A DNA stretch of 64,000 nt from Hirudinaria manillensis (Eukaryota > Annelida > Clitellata > Hirudinida > Hirudinidae): NCBI GenBank assembly GCA_034509925.1, contig CM067534.1, forward strand, positions 5,047,501 through 5,111,500, given 5' to 3'. The notes under the pieces were generated by a model. The model did not search any database. It saw only the letters and a program-made list of their open reading frames with translations, and was not told the DNA's origin. The position numbers were made by a program, and so were the translations under genes. Positions 10,843 through 25,689 of this stretch are shown here, piece by piece (within the stretch, counting starts at the first letter, position 1; each line of letters opens with the position of its first letter).

Positions 10843-13800
10843 TTCTGGTGACAATGTAAAATATTTTATGAAAGCCAAATTCATTCCAGTAGGAACTACT
10901 TAGGATGTCTTGGAAAATTCAGAAATGACTTGACAGAACCTGGGGTTAATATTAAGAAACCCAAATGTTTCGAAGATTAAAAGAGTGTCGATGGCACGTA
11001 TTTTAGTAAAAGTGCAAAGCATGAATCACTGAGAGCATGAGTAGTGCATTAGTGCATGGGATTCATCCTTTATCAGCCAAGAAGCTGAAAGGAACAAAGT
11101 GAAGCTTTTCACAATTACAGTTATAAAGGTTTTTGGTCATGCCAATAGTAATAGCAGTTGCAATAATAACAATAATAAGAAACTCTTGCGTCGAGCAGAT
11201 ATTTAATTCTTAACAGAGTCATGTCATAAATGGTCTGTTGCAGATGGAGCATTTATGACAATTATAATGACATAATTGTAATAATAAATACAATTATTAA
11301 ATAATATTATTCAGTAATTGTCAAAATGATCCAATGATTTTATGTAACAATTGAACTGCATCTCGCATTGAAAATTTGGGCAGTCCATGAATGGGCCGAA
11401 CTGATTTTTATGACCACCTTTTATCAACTAACGAGAAATTAATTAATTAAATTAATAATTAATTAATAATATTTCTGAAGGAATGATCAGAATGTTAATC
11501 TAAGAGATATAATAGACAATGATTAGTAAAGCTCAAGTTTCAATTTATCAATGATTCTTGGAGTAAAGATTTCTGAAAGCTGTTGTCCATACATATTAGA
11601 TATTCTTATCATTATCAGTTATCTCAAAACATCAACCTATAGATTAGCCTCAAAAGATATAGCCCCTTTATGATGATGATTGCAGATAGTAAATTATCAT
11701 CTCCAAAGGGCAAGATGCCAAGCAGATTGCCAAGCAAAAGTTTTAATAATAATTTAATTTTCATGATATAAAATATTATGTATTTGTGTAGCTCCAGAGA
11801 CAAAATGAAATATCCTGAAATATAATTTTTTTAATTATATCGTTGAAATGATCACGGAAACATTTAAAGCATTTTAAGCTTTCAATTGGTGACTACTTCA
11901 TTTAATACAAAGTGCTGAAATAACTGCTGGCCATTTGTGATGTGCATATTTTGTTTCAGGCGGTTACCATAGGAACTGCAGAATTTTCCTTGATGGAGAT
12001 TCTCACGTCGCCTACCATGTCTGCCGGCTTCACCCTCAGGTACCGGTGATGATTGTGATGATGAAATGGTTATGATGATGATATTGGTGACGATGATGAC
12101 GATGGCGATGGTGATGATAGAAAGGTGAGGCATAGGGGCTATACATTCATTGGCCTGTCACAGCCGTGCAGCGTGACTTTGACTTTGTAGTAATTGCTGC
12201 AATTATAAATTCACGACTAAAATGGAGATGCTGATAGGAATTGGCCATTTGCAGCTACTGTAACTTTTCTAAGATGTTGCTCTGTTACTTTCATGGAAGA
12301 TAAATTTTAGTTGGGAGCTCAATTGGTAATCAATCAATCAATCATTCAATCAATCGATCGATATTACTTGACAATCAGGTCGTCAAAATACGACGAAGTT
12401 GGAACTACTATTGTAACTCTTTGGTTGAATTCTAATTCATCCAACAAGCAAGGCACGAGGGCTCAACTGAGCGACATGGAATCGAAACTCTTTGTGAGTA
12501 AAAACTATTTCAGTTTCATTCAACTTTTTTTTCAAAAGTTTTTGACTAAATGTCTGAAATAACAGACTGATACTTGCTTTTAATTCATATTTTATCTATA
12601 CATATATATGTTTTATTTTATTTTATAATAGTCTATCTCTGTGACATTATATTTTTTATATAATTAAAAATATGTTCAGATTAATTTTAAAAAGTTTTAA
12701 CAAAATATCTGAAACAATACGTCTGAATGGACAGATACTTGCTTTTAATTTATATTTTGGATTATCCCTATTACATTATATTTTTATATAATTTAAAAAT
12801 TACTCTGCTATATACATATTTTTAAAGAATCTAGGCTTTTTAAGTCTACCCATAATGTGAATTATCTGCTTTATCATTTGTGTTTACAATTCCTTTCTCT
12901 TATCCAAAATGCTGACAGCAAGATCGTCTGATGGCAGATCAAACGACTGCCGCCAACTGAAAATATTTCATAAGAAATCCATAATTACTTAGGAAAATAA
13001 TTGGCATCGTTTCTCGTTATAATGAGTCATGCATTTAATTGTGACTAGGAGTTGATAAGGTTGAGGTTTCCAACTCATCATTAGCTTAGCTTACTTAGCT
13101 TTAGACAACTTTCAATGTTTCAACCAACTCTCAAACCACCTTCATTGGTTAAATATTATTATTAAGTTATTATTGTTTTGTTTAATATTGTACATGTTCA
13201 ATTTGCTATTTGTTCTTTCAGTTGCTTTAACACTTTAATAAATTCATTAAAAATAATTATTATTCATTATTAATAAGTTATCCCATTCGCAGGATGAACT
13301 CCCCGCGCAGTCCCACTTGGGTTCGGTGGGTCCCTGCTGCATCGGCATCGACAACCTCTTTCTAACCGGTAGAATCGTCAAAACCTTCAGGTTTCCTGTG
13401 ACTTCTCCGATCACCAATTCGGGACTTCTGGTCAACGAGCACATGACAGAGTTCAAGCATTCATTTCTCCTGCCTTTTCACTTCCTGTGAGTGGCGATGG
13501 ATTTTAAACTTTGAATTTAAGTTTTTATTTTTTATGGTTTAATCCGTGATTTGATTCATTTTGATAGACGTTGATAGATACTTGCTAATGATATCAATTC
13601 ATCGAATTACGAATGATATTCATTTGTTTGATGGATATTATTATTATAGTGGTATTAGAACACGTGTCCGATGTTAAACTTTATGGGTTTAGTCTGTGTT
13701 TTCTATCATTTTGATGGATGATAGATGCTAGTGATATCAAATTGGGGGAATTATGACTGACATTCATCTGTTTGATAGATAATTTTGTAGTATTAGTAAA

Positions 13801-16795
13801 TAGACGATTTGTTTTGAGTTCACAACACATCCAAAAAAGATGGCATTTAACTTTTTTTTTTTCCAGTAAAATGTTGATCGAGGATGAGAAGCAGAAAATC
13901 TTAGCACTGAGAAATTTAGGCAAGGTTAATAGAAGTTGCAACATGTTACGACATTATATGTCATTTTTAGATCGACTTATTATTACGAATTACAAGTTAA
14001 TAATTGTTAACTAGAATCAAGATGAAATTTCGATTAATGAGTTCACAATACATCCAACATTAATTAATTAATTGATTGAGCTATTAATGAAATGTTGAGT
14101 TGTTAACATATAAATGTAAATCTGTGTTACATAGAAGAAAGTTCTTCTTGATTGCTCTGAATATGCAAATATTTTTAATCCATCCAATCATATGCAGTTG
14201 AGAGACAAGTTTGAGGTCATCAGAAGCAGCATCATAGACTTCAGTCTCAGCATTCTTATCAATTATGAACAACAGATGAAATTCTTTTCCAACAAGACAG
14301 GTAATATTATATACTACATAATATATATATATATATAATAATATATATATCTCATAATAATAATATGTATATTACGTAATGTTGCATGTAATTGCATACA
14401 TATTTTTAACAAGTAACAAGTTATGATTATTTTTAATATCGTCAATGTCCGCTTCTTCTCAACACCGGGTGCGGTTTCGAGAAATAATTTTTCTGCGCTT
14501 TCTGAGAAAGTTTGTTTCAATTGGTGCTATGCATCATCCTCTGTGTGTGTGCATGGTATGTTTCGCAGGATGAACTCCCCGCACAGTCCCTCTTGGGTTC
14601 GGCTTATTGTATATGTGGTGCATAGTATATGCCCAGTGTGTAGCTATGCTATATATGGGTATTGATATAAAACATTTTCACTTTAAAGTGGTAATTAATT
14701 AATAATAATAAAAATTTATTTATTTATATTTAAAGATTGGAGATTTTAAGTTCAAAAATTGGTCATTAAATGAGTGGGCATTTAATACTGGAACAAAAAT
14801 GTTTATATCTTGACTCTAGCTTTTGAATAGAATGTGAATTATGGCTTACAATTATGGATTAATTCCATGAAATGTCGGTAAAATGTGACGTAAACAATTC
14901 TTTGTAATTCCTGGCCTATTAAGGCCTATTAACATCTGCTCGGAGGTTATTGGGCAAGACCATCTGAATGCAATTATTCTCTTATATATAACTTATTAAT
15001 TTTTATGATCTTTTCTTTTTAATATCTTAATAATTTTGTTAAATCCCACGTTAACCTCAATTTCTGGCAGCTGCGTTTGATAATATTTCTGTTTCAACCA
15101 GGAACATTATTTTAGCCTATTACGCGGGAATCAGCTTTTCCTTTTGCCCAGCTCGACGAACTTTGATGATGACGACGACGATAATGATGGCAATAATGAT
15201 GGTGATGGCGAATGGTGATGACGATGTTGATGATAATCTTTTACTTCTCTTTAGGTCCCATCACGACCGACTCTTTTTAAATGCTCAAATCGATTTAAGA
15301 TCTTTATGGGTCTTTAATCTGTCTTTTTAGGCTTAAGTAATTGGTTTTGATTCTTAAAATGCTTTTGGCAGCATTTTTGAATGCTCGAGATGATTCATAA
15401 TTAAACAGAGGTCGGGTGTAATTATGCAATTTATAATTATGTAAGTTAAGCGAACACATTTCAGGGGTTTTATTGTCATTTAGAAATCAAGTGTTGAGTT
15501 CTTCAAATTGTGTTAATGTTTATCATTTTCATTAAGTTATATAAATATAAATTCATGTTAAAACATGCCAAAACACACAAGTTAAATTTTTAAAGTTTTA
15601 AAATCACTTTTCTCCATCCAGAGCTTAGCTTCAAGCCGAGCGTCAAAAAGAGTCACAAGGAGGTGGAATTGGTACCAACAAATCTTCACCTGCAGTCCAT
15701 GTATGTCAGTAGCAACATACAAGAGGAATGTGAGTTTGCATCTTTGCAGATTGTTTTCACCGTTGTGTTGAGACCGGGGGTCCTGAAACTGTGGCTGCAG
15801 TGGTTTAAGTAGTTTACCAAATTTATTAATACTTGTTGTGCTCCACCACATTGTTTTCTAGTTTGCTAGTTTGTTTGTGTGGCTCACTAGCCTGCTTATG
15901 CAAGTATTGACTTTTTTTTCTTGAGTTTCTTTAAAGAATCCAATCATTGCTGACTAGTGAGATTTTGTTTGCAAGAATGTTGTTCTTAAATTAATTAACA
16001 TTAATTAAAACAGATTAATTAATATTAATTAGTGTTGGTTAATTAATATTCGCAAGGCTTCCGCTATGACGTCCTGACGGTAGGAGCCTTTACAGCCGGT
16101 TCCCACAAATACAAACACGGTGGAGTCAGGAGACTTTCGGGCCAATTACATCTTGCCCTCCCCAAGGCAAACAATTTCTATTCTTTTTTTTTAAATTAAT
16201 TAATTAATGACTTTTATATTTGATTAAATTGGAAGAAATGACAGCTATTGTCAGAAGAAACAACAAATCACGATCTTAAAAATATTGCAGTTAGAGTGCT
16301 TGTAATAAATATACGTTTGTAATATAAATGACATTATTCTTATTGTTATTATGATTATTATTATTATTATCATCATTAATATTTTTATTATTATTATTAC
16401 TATTATTATACTCTTGTAATCAACACACACTTGTGAACAACAACAACAATTATTTTAATACAGGAGGAAAAGGGTGGCACCAGGATGGAACATTGCACAA
16501 GACTTTTGAAACTCTTCGACGGCCTGAAGGAGGAAATTTTCCTGCGATGCAATGCTTTGTGTTCGAGTGCAGTCAAGGGGAGGATTGAACCGGTCAGGGA
16601 TGCTTTCAAGGTCCTCGATCAACGAGTGAGTTGCATGTTGGCGATGATGATGATGATGTCGTTATTGGTGTTGATTCGTCTTTGATGTTGTGATTTGCAA
16701 CTTGTGGAAATTATGCTGAGGATGTTCATGATATCTACCTTCACGATTGTTCTCGATGGAGATATAATTAGTGGCTTGAATTTCTAGTTTATTAC

Positions 16796-16828
<33 letters not shown>

Positions 16829-19800
16829 GACGTCATTTGATCTCCTTCAGGTCAACAAGTTGCTGAGGAAATGCGACGAGGAATGCGTCACGGCAGGAGC
16901 GACGCAGTTGAGTTCCGCTCAGTTTACGTCGACGAGTCCCAGCGAATCGCTTCAATCGTTCGACTCGCTCAGAGACGTCAACGAAGCTCAGGAAGTCGAC
17001 GGGGAAAGAAACATCTCCGAAGGGGGGTCTGGGCTCGTGGAGGGTTGGATGTGGAACGGGGCGGACTACGTCAAGGGGGCCTGCGAGGAGCCATTCGTGA
17101 GTCATTGAAGTTCTTGAAGAAGCTCTCTTGGAGTAGATGATGATTGTAGTTGTCGTCATCGTCGTCGCAGACATTGTCATCATCTTCTTCTTCTTCTTCT
17201 TCTTCTTCACTATCATTGTCATTGTTGTGTTGCTGTTGTTGTTGATGTCATCGGTGATAACGGAGTAAGGTTTCGTAAGACAAAAGACGAGCTTCTTGGT
17301 GGCAATGTCAAACGGCGACGATTCGAATAATTATTTTAATTACGTTGCTAATAATAGACTTCGGAATTACCAGGACATGGTGAGGCTAAATGCAGAAGCG
17401 GCGTTGGTCAGTCTCAGGGGAAGACTACAGGAGTTGTTCGAGCAGTCAGAAGAGGAAGCTGTGTTGTGGTTGGACATGATCAATAACCAGGTTTTTGCTC
17501 TCAGGAGGTCCGTGGAGATGCTGGTCGAGAGGTCTAAGAAGGCCTTGAATTTTTTCGTCATGCTGGTAAGTTTTCAACTTTCACTTTCCGTTTCTATTTT
17601 TACTATAAATTCGACTACGTGCCTGGACAAGATAGACTGAATTCTGAATTCTTCTTCTATAGGACATTGGCTCCAATCTTCCTCTGTATCACAGCCTTAA
17701 ATGTAGAAGGGATGTTGTCTTTAGCCAGGCTGTGAGTATTTGTGATTTAAAAAATTAAATAAATTTTTCTCAAAATTTCTGTATTTTTCACTTATATATT
17801 TTATATTGGTTATATTCAATTTTATGTACAAAGCACCACCCGCTGTGTATTATGCGTGTGTGCGGACTGTGTAGCCTAATTAATTTATTTTTACATGATT
17901 TTGGTTTGTTGGAAGTTGAAAATTTTATTTTAATGCCTGTTATTTTAAAACCATTAATAACAACTTTATTGTTAAGATAATAATAATAAATATTAAAAAA
18001 GTGAATAAAAACAATTTATTAAAAGTGAATAAAAACAATTCTTTATTATTAAGGCACCATTTAATTTGTCCCCACATTCTTGGACAGATCACAACAGCAA
18101 CTGCAGGCTTCCTTTCAAAGCTTTCTTGTCTAATGACATCCTTGATGACATCAAAGCAGCAGCAGCAGTCGACTGCCTCCCCTTCTTCATCGTCGTCATC
18201 TTCGTCTTCGTTATCATCCACCCCGCATCGAGCTCAGAAAACCAGGCAGACGTCGCAGAAGCACGTCGCGCCTGCATCGTCTTCCTCCTCCTCCTCCTCG
18301 TCGCTTCCTTCCTCGACGCCGGCTCGTCGTCGCCTCTTCTCGAGGACGCTCGAAGTTTACTCCCGGATCGGAGCGCTCGTGCAGTTCGAGAGCCTTCTCA
18401 GTTGCTATGGCGACGAGATGTCCATGCTGGAGGATCACTCCGAGGCCGTGGAAGAACTGGCGAAGGTCAAGATCAGGGTCGCGCCGAGGCAGGCGAGGAT
18501 GGAGGTCGTGTCCCCTCCTCTCTCCTCCTCCGAGTTCATCCACGAAACCTCCTCCGGGAACCTCCCGACGGCCGAGGAAGTCGGGAGTCGAAGGCGTGGA
18601 GAATTCGAACTCCGAACTTCGGAGTCGTCGAGCGACTCGGCGACCGAAGACGGAGCTCCCCCCGTCCGTGCTGCCCCCGTCCTCCCCCCAAAACGAGACG
18701 TCGAAGAGGAGGCTTCGGTCGACGCGGGCATCGACTATCGTGTCGTGGGAAGCCGGGAAAGTTGTGAAGTGGTCGTCTTTTTGCCTCGGAACATCTTCGA
18801 GGAAGTCAAGAGCGCATGCAAACAGAGGAACGAAGCTTCGAACAAAACCAGAGACTCTTTTGCCTTTCATTTAGTCCCTGTGATATTCACTATCGGAATC
18901 AACGAACAAGCCACGTTGGCAGAGAGGTAATATTTCATTATTGTGCTATAATAATAATAATAATAATAATAAAGATGATGATGGTGGTGATGATGATAAT
19001 AATAATAACAATAATAATAATAATATGTCATTTATATAGCGCCTTGCAGGTGAGCTACAGCGTCGCTGAAATAATAAATGATCGTCAACAATTAGTTTAC
19101 TTAAGGCTTGCTTGCTTAAAAGTGCTTTACTGGATTCTTAATAGTAGTCCATAAAATAGATTCTTCAGTGTTGAACTCCAAGAAGAATTGAACAAAGAAA
19201 ACTTTCACAGACTGAACAATTACTACAAGGACTTCTGCTCTTTGCCAGGTTGGCACTTCGTTTGTAGATGTTCGTCTGCAGTGTTCTCGATTTAATTTTA
19301 AACTAGAATTTTTGCATTTAAACATTAAACTAAGCTTTATTTAATTAATGTTTATAAAAATATTATAATAATATAATAAAAAATATAATATAAATTAAAT
19401 ACTTTCCAATACAACATCACCAACCTTAGGATTTCTTCCATTTCATGATAAACTCTTTCATGAAACTTATGGAAAGGAAATGATTTTGAATATGATTTGC
19501 AAATTCGTTTAAGTTTAAGTTTAATAATATCTTCAACTTTTCTTCAAAGAGGACCTGAAGGGTTCCGACATGAAGGGCTTGAACAGCACAATGCAGTTGT
19601 TGCAACAAAACGTTCTGGTCAGCAAGAAGAGCAAGAACGTTGACGTGCTACAACTTGCTGCTGATGTGAGTAAAACTACTGCGTTAATGATGATGGTGAT
19701 CGTGATAGTGCTGATGATGTTGATGGTTATGCCGAAAATTTCATATAATTGCAAATGAGTATTTAGTAAATAAATAAATAAGAATCTTGCAAATTAATTA

Positions 19801-21216
19801 ATTTAATTCATTAATAATTTAAAAATAAATTCAAATTTAATAATAAATAAATAGCCAATATCTAGATTGGGGATGTTAATTTGATGATTTTATGATTTAA
19901 TAATCACTTCCAGGTTTGCAAGCGAATGGATGGTGTTAGGTGCACCAGTTGCAAAAGTGCCAAGGACAGAACTGCCATGTCTGTGACCTTAGAAGAGGTC
20001 AACATATTAAAAAGAGAGCACGACCTCTCCGCCGACCTTTTCAATCACGCCCTGGATGCTCTGAGAAGGTTTGTCCGAGATTGTTGGAATGTTTGGAATG
20101 CTGCAGAAATCCATCACAATCCATCGCTGGCATGCCAAGGCCAGTTGGCCAAAGGCAATGCCTGAGTCTTTCAGTAATGATGTTAACCTTTCTCGTGTAC
20201 TGTGTTTGAAAACTATCCTTTAGATTTAGAGAGTTCCGCCTCTTATACAGACAGCATACAAAATGGTAGATCAGTTGAGAGGACCTTTGCATTTTATTTG
20301 GATTTAATGCTTGTAAGATTATCTAAATGCAATTGGCCATTGACTTTAGTGGACCATGACTAAACATTGCTGAGAAGATAAAGTAAGGAAGTCATAATAA
20401 TAAAATAATAATAATAATATGTCATTTGTATAGCGCCTTGTGCATGAGCTACAGGGGCACTGCGATAATAATGCAATGAAACATGTGGTTTGTATTATTG
20501 TGGAACAATATTGTATTGAAGCATTGAAGGAGTGCATTGTTGGAATGGATAGGCAGAAGGGAATTCGAAAAGCAGAAGAAAGTTACATGTTTTTGTCTGA
20601 TCTTTTGATTAATATTATAAGTCTTTACATGTTCTGAAGTTAGTGAAGGCACCACTTAGTTGATCCCCATTTGCATGTAACACCATCCCGGGTGTTCCCC
20701 GGTGACACGGGCCGGGTATTGAACACGGCACTTAAAGGCTCGTTGCCACAGGCAGGAACGTTGCTTGCTTGCTTGGCCACCTACCATGCAACACTACATG
20801 CATCACCACATCTTTGAGACTGCATGAATAGATGTCTAAGTACCCCTTGTAATAAGACTTGTTTAATTACAAGTTTATAATTAATTTCTGATCGCAGCCT
20901 TGTTTAATCTGCGTCCTTAACCAAAGTCCGTAACCGAAAGAGGATGCGCCCGACGTTAACATAATCGGTCGTCTTTTAATTTGGCATTTAATTCTCGGCA
21001 CAAATTCATTTTCGTCGTCTAATTTTTTTTAGTTTTGTTTTTAACTTTTTAATTTAAAAAATTTTTAAAACCATTTCTGACAGCGAGGGAGTCAGACGGG
21101 ACAACACCTACAAGAACACTGGAGTCAGGAAATATGCCTTCAATTCCATTCAGCTACTTTCCATACCGAAACTCTACAGACCACCTAAAGGAACTTTTGG
21201 TAATCTCGAGAGTTGA
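8226..21216 (+). CDS. INPP4: Inositol polyphosphate 4-phosphatase (INPP4A/B family) with N-terminal PH domain
   Basis: Exons: 8226-8343, 8779-8843, 9261-9357, 9966-10169, 10357-10529, 10613-10729, 11960-12039, 12379-12493, 13293-13486, 13867-13924, 14198-14300, 15622-15729, 16057-16166, 16464-16625, 16851-17096, 17374-17565, 17663-17731, 18088-18926, 19160-19248, 19550-19665, 19914-20068, 21084-21216; 1180 residues in frame. The family removes the 4-phosphate of PtdIns(3,4)P2. Residues ~15-145 look like a PH domain ([18 protein letters not shown]; closing helix [16 protein letters not shown]). A C2 domain follows (~165-325, with RTEIIE and [10 protein letters not shown] after it), then [15 protein letters not shown] and [20 protein letters not shown]. 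The catalytic loop is CKSAKDRT with Cys1098 and Arg1104. The C-terminus is [13 protein letters not shown]. Exon 18 (residues 738-1016) contains Gln/Ser-rich and Glu/Ser-rich insertions. Intron 13 seems to use a GC donor. Exons 15-16 are the least certain. Confidence 0.92.
10805..10842. repeat. (AAT)n microsatellite in an INPP4 intron
   Basis: About a dozen AAT units in intron 6. This 1.2-kb intron (10730-11959) is otherwise AT-rich and featureless. Confidence 0.9.
16797..16829. repeat. (GATT)n microsatellite before INPP4 exon 15
   Basis: About eight GATT units lying 20-50 bp upstream of the exon 15 acceptor (CTTCAG at 16845-16850), in the usual branch-point and pyrimidine-tract zone. Confidence 0.85.
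17182..17208. repeat. (TTC)n microsatellite in an INPP4 intron
   Basis: A run of TTC triplets within intron 15, followed by GTTGTTG-rich sequence. Open frames across it on the minus strand (poly-Lys, poly-Met and Thr) are artefacts of the repeat. Confidence 0.85.
19017..19100 (+). mobile_element. Short dispersed element fragment (SINE-like, TATAGCGCCTTG family)
   Basis: Within intron 18 of INPP4, an ATAATAATATGTCATT-TATATAGCGCCTTG-GAGCTACAG block follows an AAT-rich tail. The same block with few changes occurs at 20406-20465. Comparable 'atttatatagcgc' elements are common in marine invertebrate genomes, as I recall. Only the AT-tail side is preserved here. Confidence 0.5.
20401..20830 (+). 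mobile_element. SINE-like dispersed element in the last INPP4 intron
   Basis: It begins with an AAT-rich run and the TATAGCGCCTTG-GAGCTACAG block shared with 19017-19100, and ends in a GC-rich stretch (about 20685-20770) with CCCGGTGACACGGGCCGGG and GGTATTGAACACGG. The latter, read on the minus strand, resembles a decayed tRNA B-box (GTTCAATACC). This layout, an AT-rich end opposite a tRNA-like end on the other strand, suggests an inverted tRNA-derived SINE. The extent is uncertain, and the short open frame at 20440-20637 inside it is not considered coding. Confidence 0.45.
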
Positions 21217-21460
21217 TCCAAGGACATACAGACAGACAGACGAAGGAAGGAACGCAAGACTCGCTAATTGCAAGATCCAATTTCCATTGTGATATGCAGT
21301 GTTTAATGTCTTTGTTTCCCTCGTATAATTTTTTGAGAATTTCATTGCTGTGATGTCACTCCATGTGTATTATTACCACAACAAACATACATTTATTTGT
21401 AAAAACAAAAAATTGTAAACATGCATGCTAAGTCGTTTGACGTATCAGTATTATCTAACG

Positions 21461-21466
21461 AATAAA
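21461..21466 (+). terminator. Poly(A) signal for the INPP4 gene
   Basis: AATAAA about 245 nt after the INPP4 stop codon, the first clean hexamer on the plus strand in the 3' flank. Confidence 0.5.
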
Positions 21467-22856
21467 AATGCTAATTTAATGAAATATAAAAAAAGAAGAG
21501 AGGTTGCAGCAAAACTCATGGCTTGTACAAACATTGGAAAGGAATTTATTAAAGAAAATATTAACTAACATTTGTAACTGTTTGTTTGTTTGTGGCTTAA
21601 TTGGTTTGCTTGAGAATTTATTAGAGGATTATTTTGGTTAAATACATAAATTTAAATACATTTATAGCTTTTTATTTTGCATTTTGTCTGTAATATGACA
21701 TTTAATAGCATTATTATTTGATCATTTTACAATTGTTTGTTCTGTGCTTCAATTGTCGTGCTTATACCTTTGATTGTGAAAGTCTGCATCAACATAGACT
21801 GATTCATGGTCCGCTACTCGATGTTCGCAATCTTCGATTCACCGGAAGGATTCTGCTTCGTCTTCATAGTTCTTGCCTAGGTTAAATTGTAGGAAGAATT
21901 GATTAATTAATTAATTAGTAATAATATAATTAATTACTACTATTTAGATCCACTTGCACTGTCCACACAAATGGTGTTTGTCAATGTTCATTGACATTGG
22001 GGCAGGATTTTTAGTGCACCAATTGGAAGCATTTCTTCGTCTATATTCATAACAATTCCTCAATTTTGTGATGGCATGCACGGTTTCTTATTTAACAAAT
22101 ATTTACAAATAAGTTATATTTAATACAAGATTGGACACGATTGCACGTGAATATTATCCACTTTTCAAAGCTTTGAATCAAAATGTCAAAACGTTTTGAG
22201 CCCAAATAAGTACCAATAGCTGGAGGTACTTGATTGAAGTTCTCTGTTTTTTCCCCTTTGGCACACGATGACTCATAATGGAAATCAATGATGATTACTT
22301 TGTAAGCAATGGAATAGAACTTTACATAAAAATGGTGCAAAACATCTCAAGATGTGTGGCTTGTCAACATCTCAAGATGTGTGGCTTGTCAACATCTTCC
22401 ATAGAACTGTGACTTTGCATCTTTGCATGAAACTATGGATACAAAAGGTCTCCGTAGCTGTGGGCGTTGTTCAAGTTTCAAAATAACGAATAATCAATGC
22501 GAATTAATAATATTATATTTATATTATATAATTAATTTCATCATTAGTCAGAAATTGACGACTCGGTGTAAGTGCTTCAACAACTGTTGACATCACAAAG
22601 CTCACGAATAATTATCGTAACGGCTGCCCAGGGAGGCACCCGACACAAGAATGTGGGGGCACCTCTGTCACTTAGAGCATTAACTCTGTCTCCCTTGAGA
22701 CTGCTTTTCTGCTTTTAATGGATGAAGTAACTTTTAATGGGGATTGGTTTAATTATTCGCGAAGGGACAACGGAGCAAACTGCTCATTATATCTTTCAAT
22801 GCCGCACGCATTGAATTCTCTTCCTACTTTTCATCGCCTTCTTCTTCATGACGTAG
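21467..22856. other. Intergenic, no gene seen
   Basis: AT-rich spacer between the INPP4 3' end and the cathepsin cluster. The only clear feature is a 25-bp tandem repeat (annotated separately). A GC-richer patch near 22620-22700 is unassigned. Short open frames on both strands have no recognisable similarity. Confidence 0.5.
22341..22397. repeat. 25-bp tandem repeat, ~2.3 copies
   Basis: The 25-bp unit starting AACATCTCAAGATGTGTGGC is repeated exactly at 22341-22365 and 22366-22390, followed by a partial third unit. Confidence 0.9.
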
Positions 22857-23556
22857 TGGTTGCTCTCAAAGTCACCCTCATTCACATCAATTAGGGTTTA
22901 TAGGTTTTTTTTCGGCCCCACATTAAGCGGCATCATCACCGCCACCATCATGGTTAACAATAACCAGCATTGATTATTTCTAACAATATTAATACAAATT
23001 GCGATACCATCAATAGCTGAAGACTCAACGATTTAACGATCGATAAACTAGGAGAATAACCGTACAAGATTATCTGATAATGTTAATTGCGATATTCTAA
23101 AAAAAAATAAAATGATAGAAATTGCGGCTTTCTTATATACTCAACAGTTTAACAGTTAGGAATTTGAATCTGAAGCTCCAACGATAAATCATTTATTAAA
23201 CTTAAGGAGAAGAGTTGCAGATTTATATGAATGTAAGTCATCCCTAAACTCGACAATAAAAAAGGGACATAAGATAAGGCATGGAGAAAAACATCAGTTG
23301 ACATGATTTTTTTCGACCTTACAATAAGCGGCATCATCACCACCACCATCATGGTTAATAATAACTAGCATCGATTATTTCTAACAATATTAACGCAAAG
23401 AGCAATACCATCAATACCTGAAGACTCGACAATAAAACAGTGACATAAGATTGGAGAAAAACATCAGTTGACAAAAATGCATGATTTTAAGAACATAAAA
23501 ATGTTTTTAGCTTTTCAAATACAATTTTATTTTCAGGACATTAATATTAAATCAAA
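22857..23556 (-). repeat. Duplicated 3' flank of cathepsin gene 1
   Basis: The segment beginning CATGACGTAGTGGTTGCTCT matches 27292 onward behind cathepsin gene 2. In this copy a block with GCGGCATCATCACC, CCAGCATTGATTATTTC and GAAGACTC occurs twice (about 22930-23030 and 23330-23430), so this flank has an extra internal duplication that the other copy lacks. AATAAA on the minus strand at 23526-23531, about 26 nt past the stop codon, is the likely poly(A) signal. Confidence 0.75.
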
Positions 23557-25237
<1,681 letters not shown>

Positions 25238-25275
25238 TTCACAATTATCACCTAACTGAACCTTTGGATGATTAC

Positions 25276-25283
25276 TATTTATA
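25276..25283 (-). promoter_or_regulatory. TATA box of cathepsin copy 1
   Basis: TATAAATA on the minus strand about 40 nt upstream of the start codon, at the same relative place as in copy 2. The spacing implies a very short 5' leader. Confidence 0.65.
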
Positions 25284-25353
25284 CCTTAATAAATTGGCCT
25301 ATGTTGAAATAAATCAAATGATTCAAATAATTTGCATAAGATGTGTCATGCCT

Positions 25354-25371
25354 ATTGGTCGTGTGACCAAT
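25354..25371. promoter_or_regulatory. Inverted CCAAT element upstream of cathepsin copy 1
   Basis: ATTGGTC-GTGT-GACCAAT is a perfect 7-bp inverted repeat with a 4-bp spacer, about 70 bp upstream of the TATA box. It holds a CCAAT pentamer on each strand. The matching site in copy 2 keeps the layout (29393-29409). A role in transcription is inferred. Confidence 0.5.
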
Positions 25372-25689
25372 CCATTAACTCTTCCATTATTGAAATTGAT
25401 AATTTGTACTAAAACTTACATGTTGTTTTGTGTTTGAGCCAATTTATTAATCGTTAAATCAAGCAAACAAAATTGAGCAACTCAGGCCGATTAATAAGAG
25501 ACTCGTGGATCACCCTAAAGAGACGCAAGCCTCCGCTAGCAGGGTAGCACAAAAAGTTAAATAATTATACAGATAAACCTGTCGAAAAGCAGAAAAAAAC
25601 AACTATTAATTGGAAATACCGCGTGTGATAAACAATTTAACGGATAATTTAAACAATATGTACAACAATGCATTTGGTCCAGTTTGTGT

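Noticed and set aside
18214..18870. Long minus-strand frame opposite INPP4 exon 18
   Set aside because: A shadow of the GC-rich coding exon; the plus-strand frame carries the conserved INPP4 blocks.
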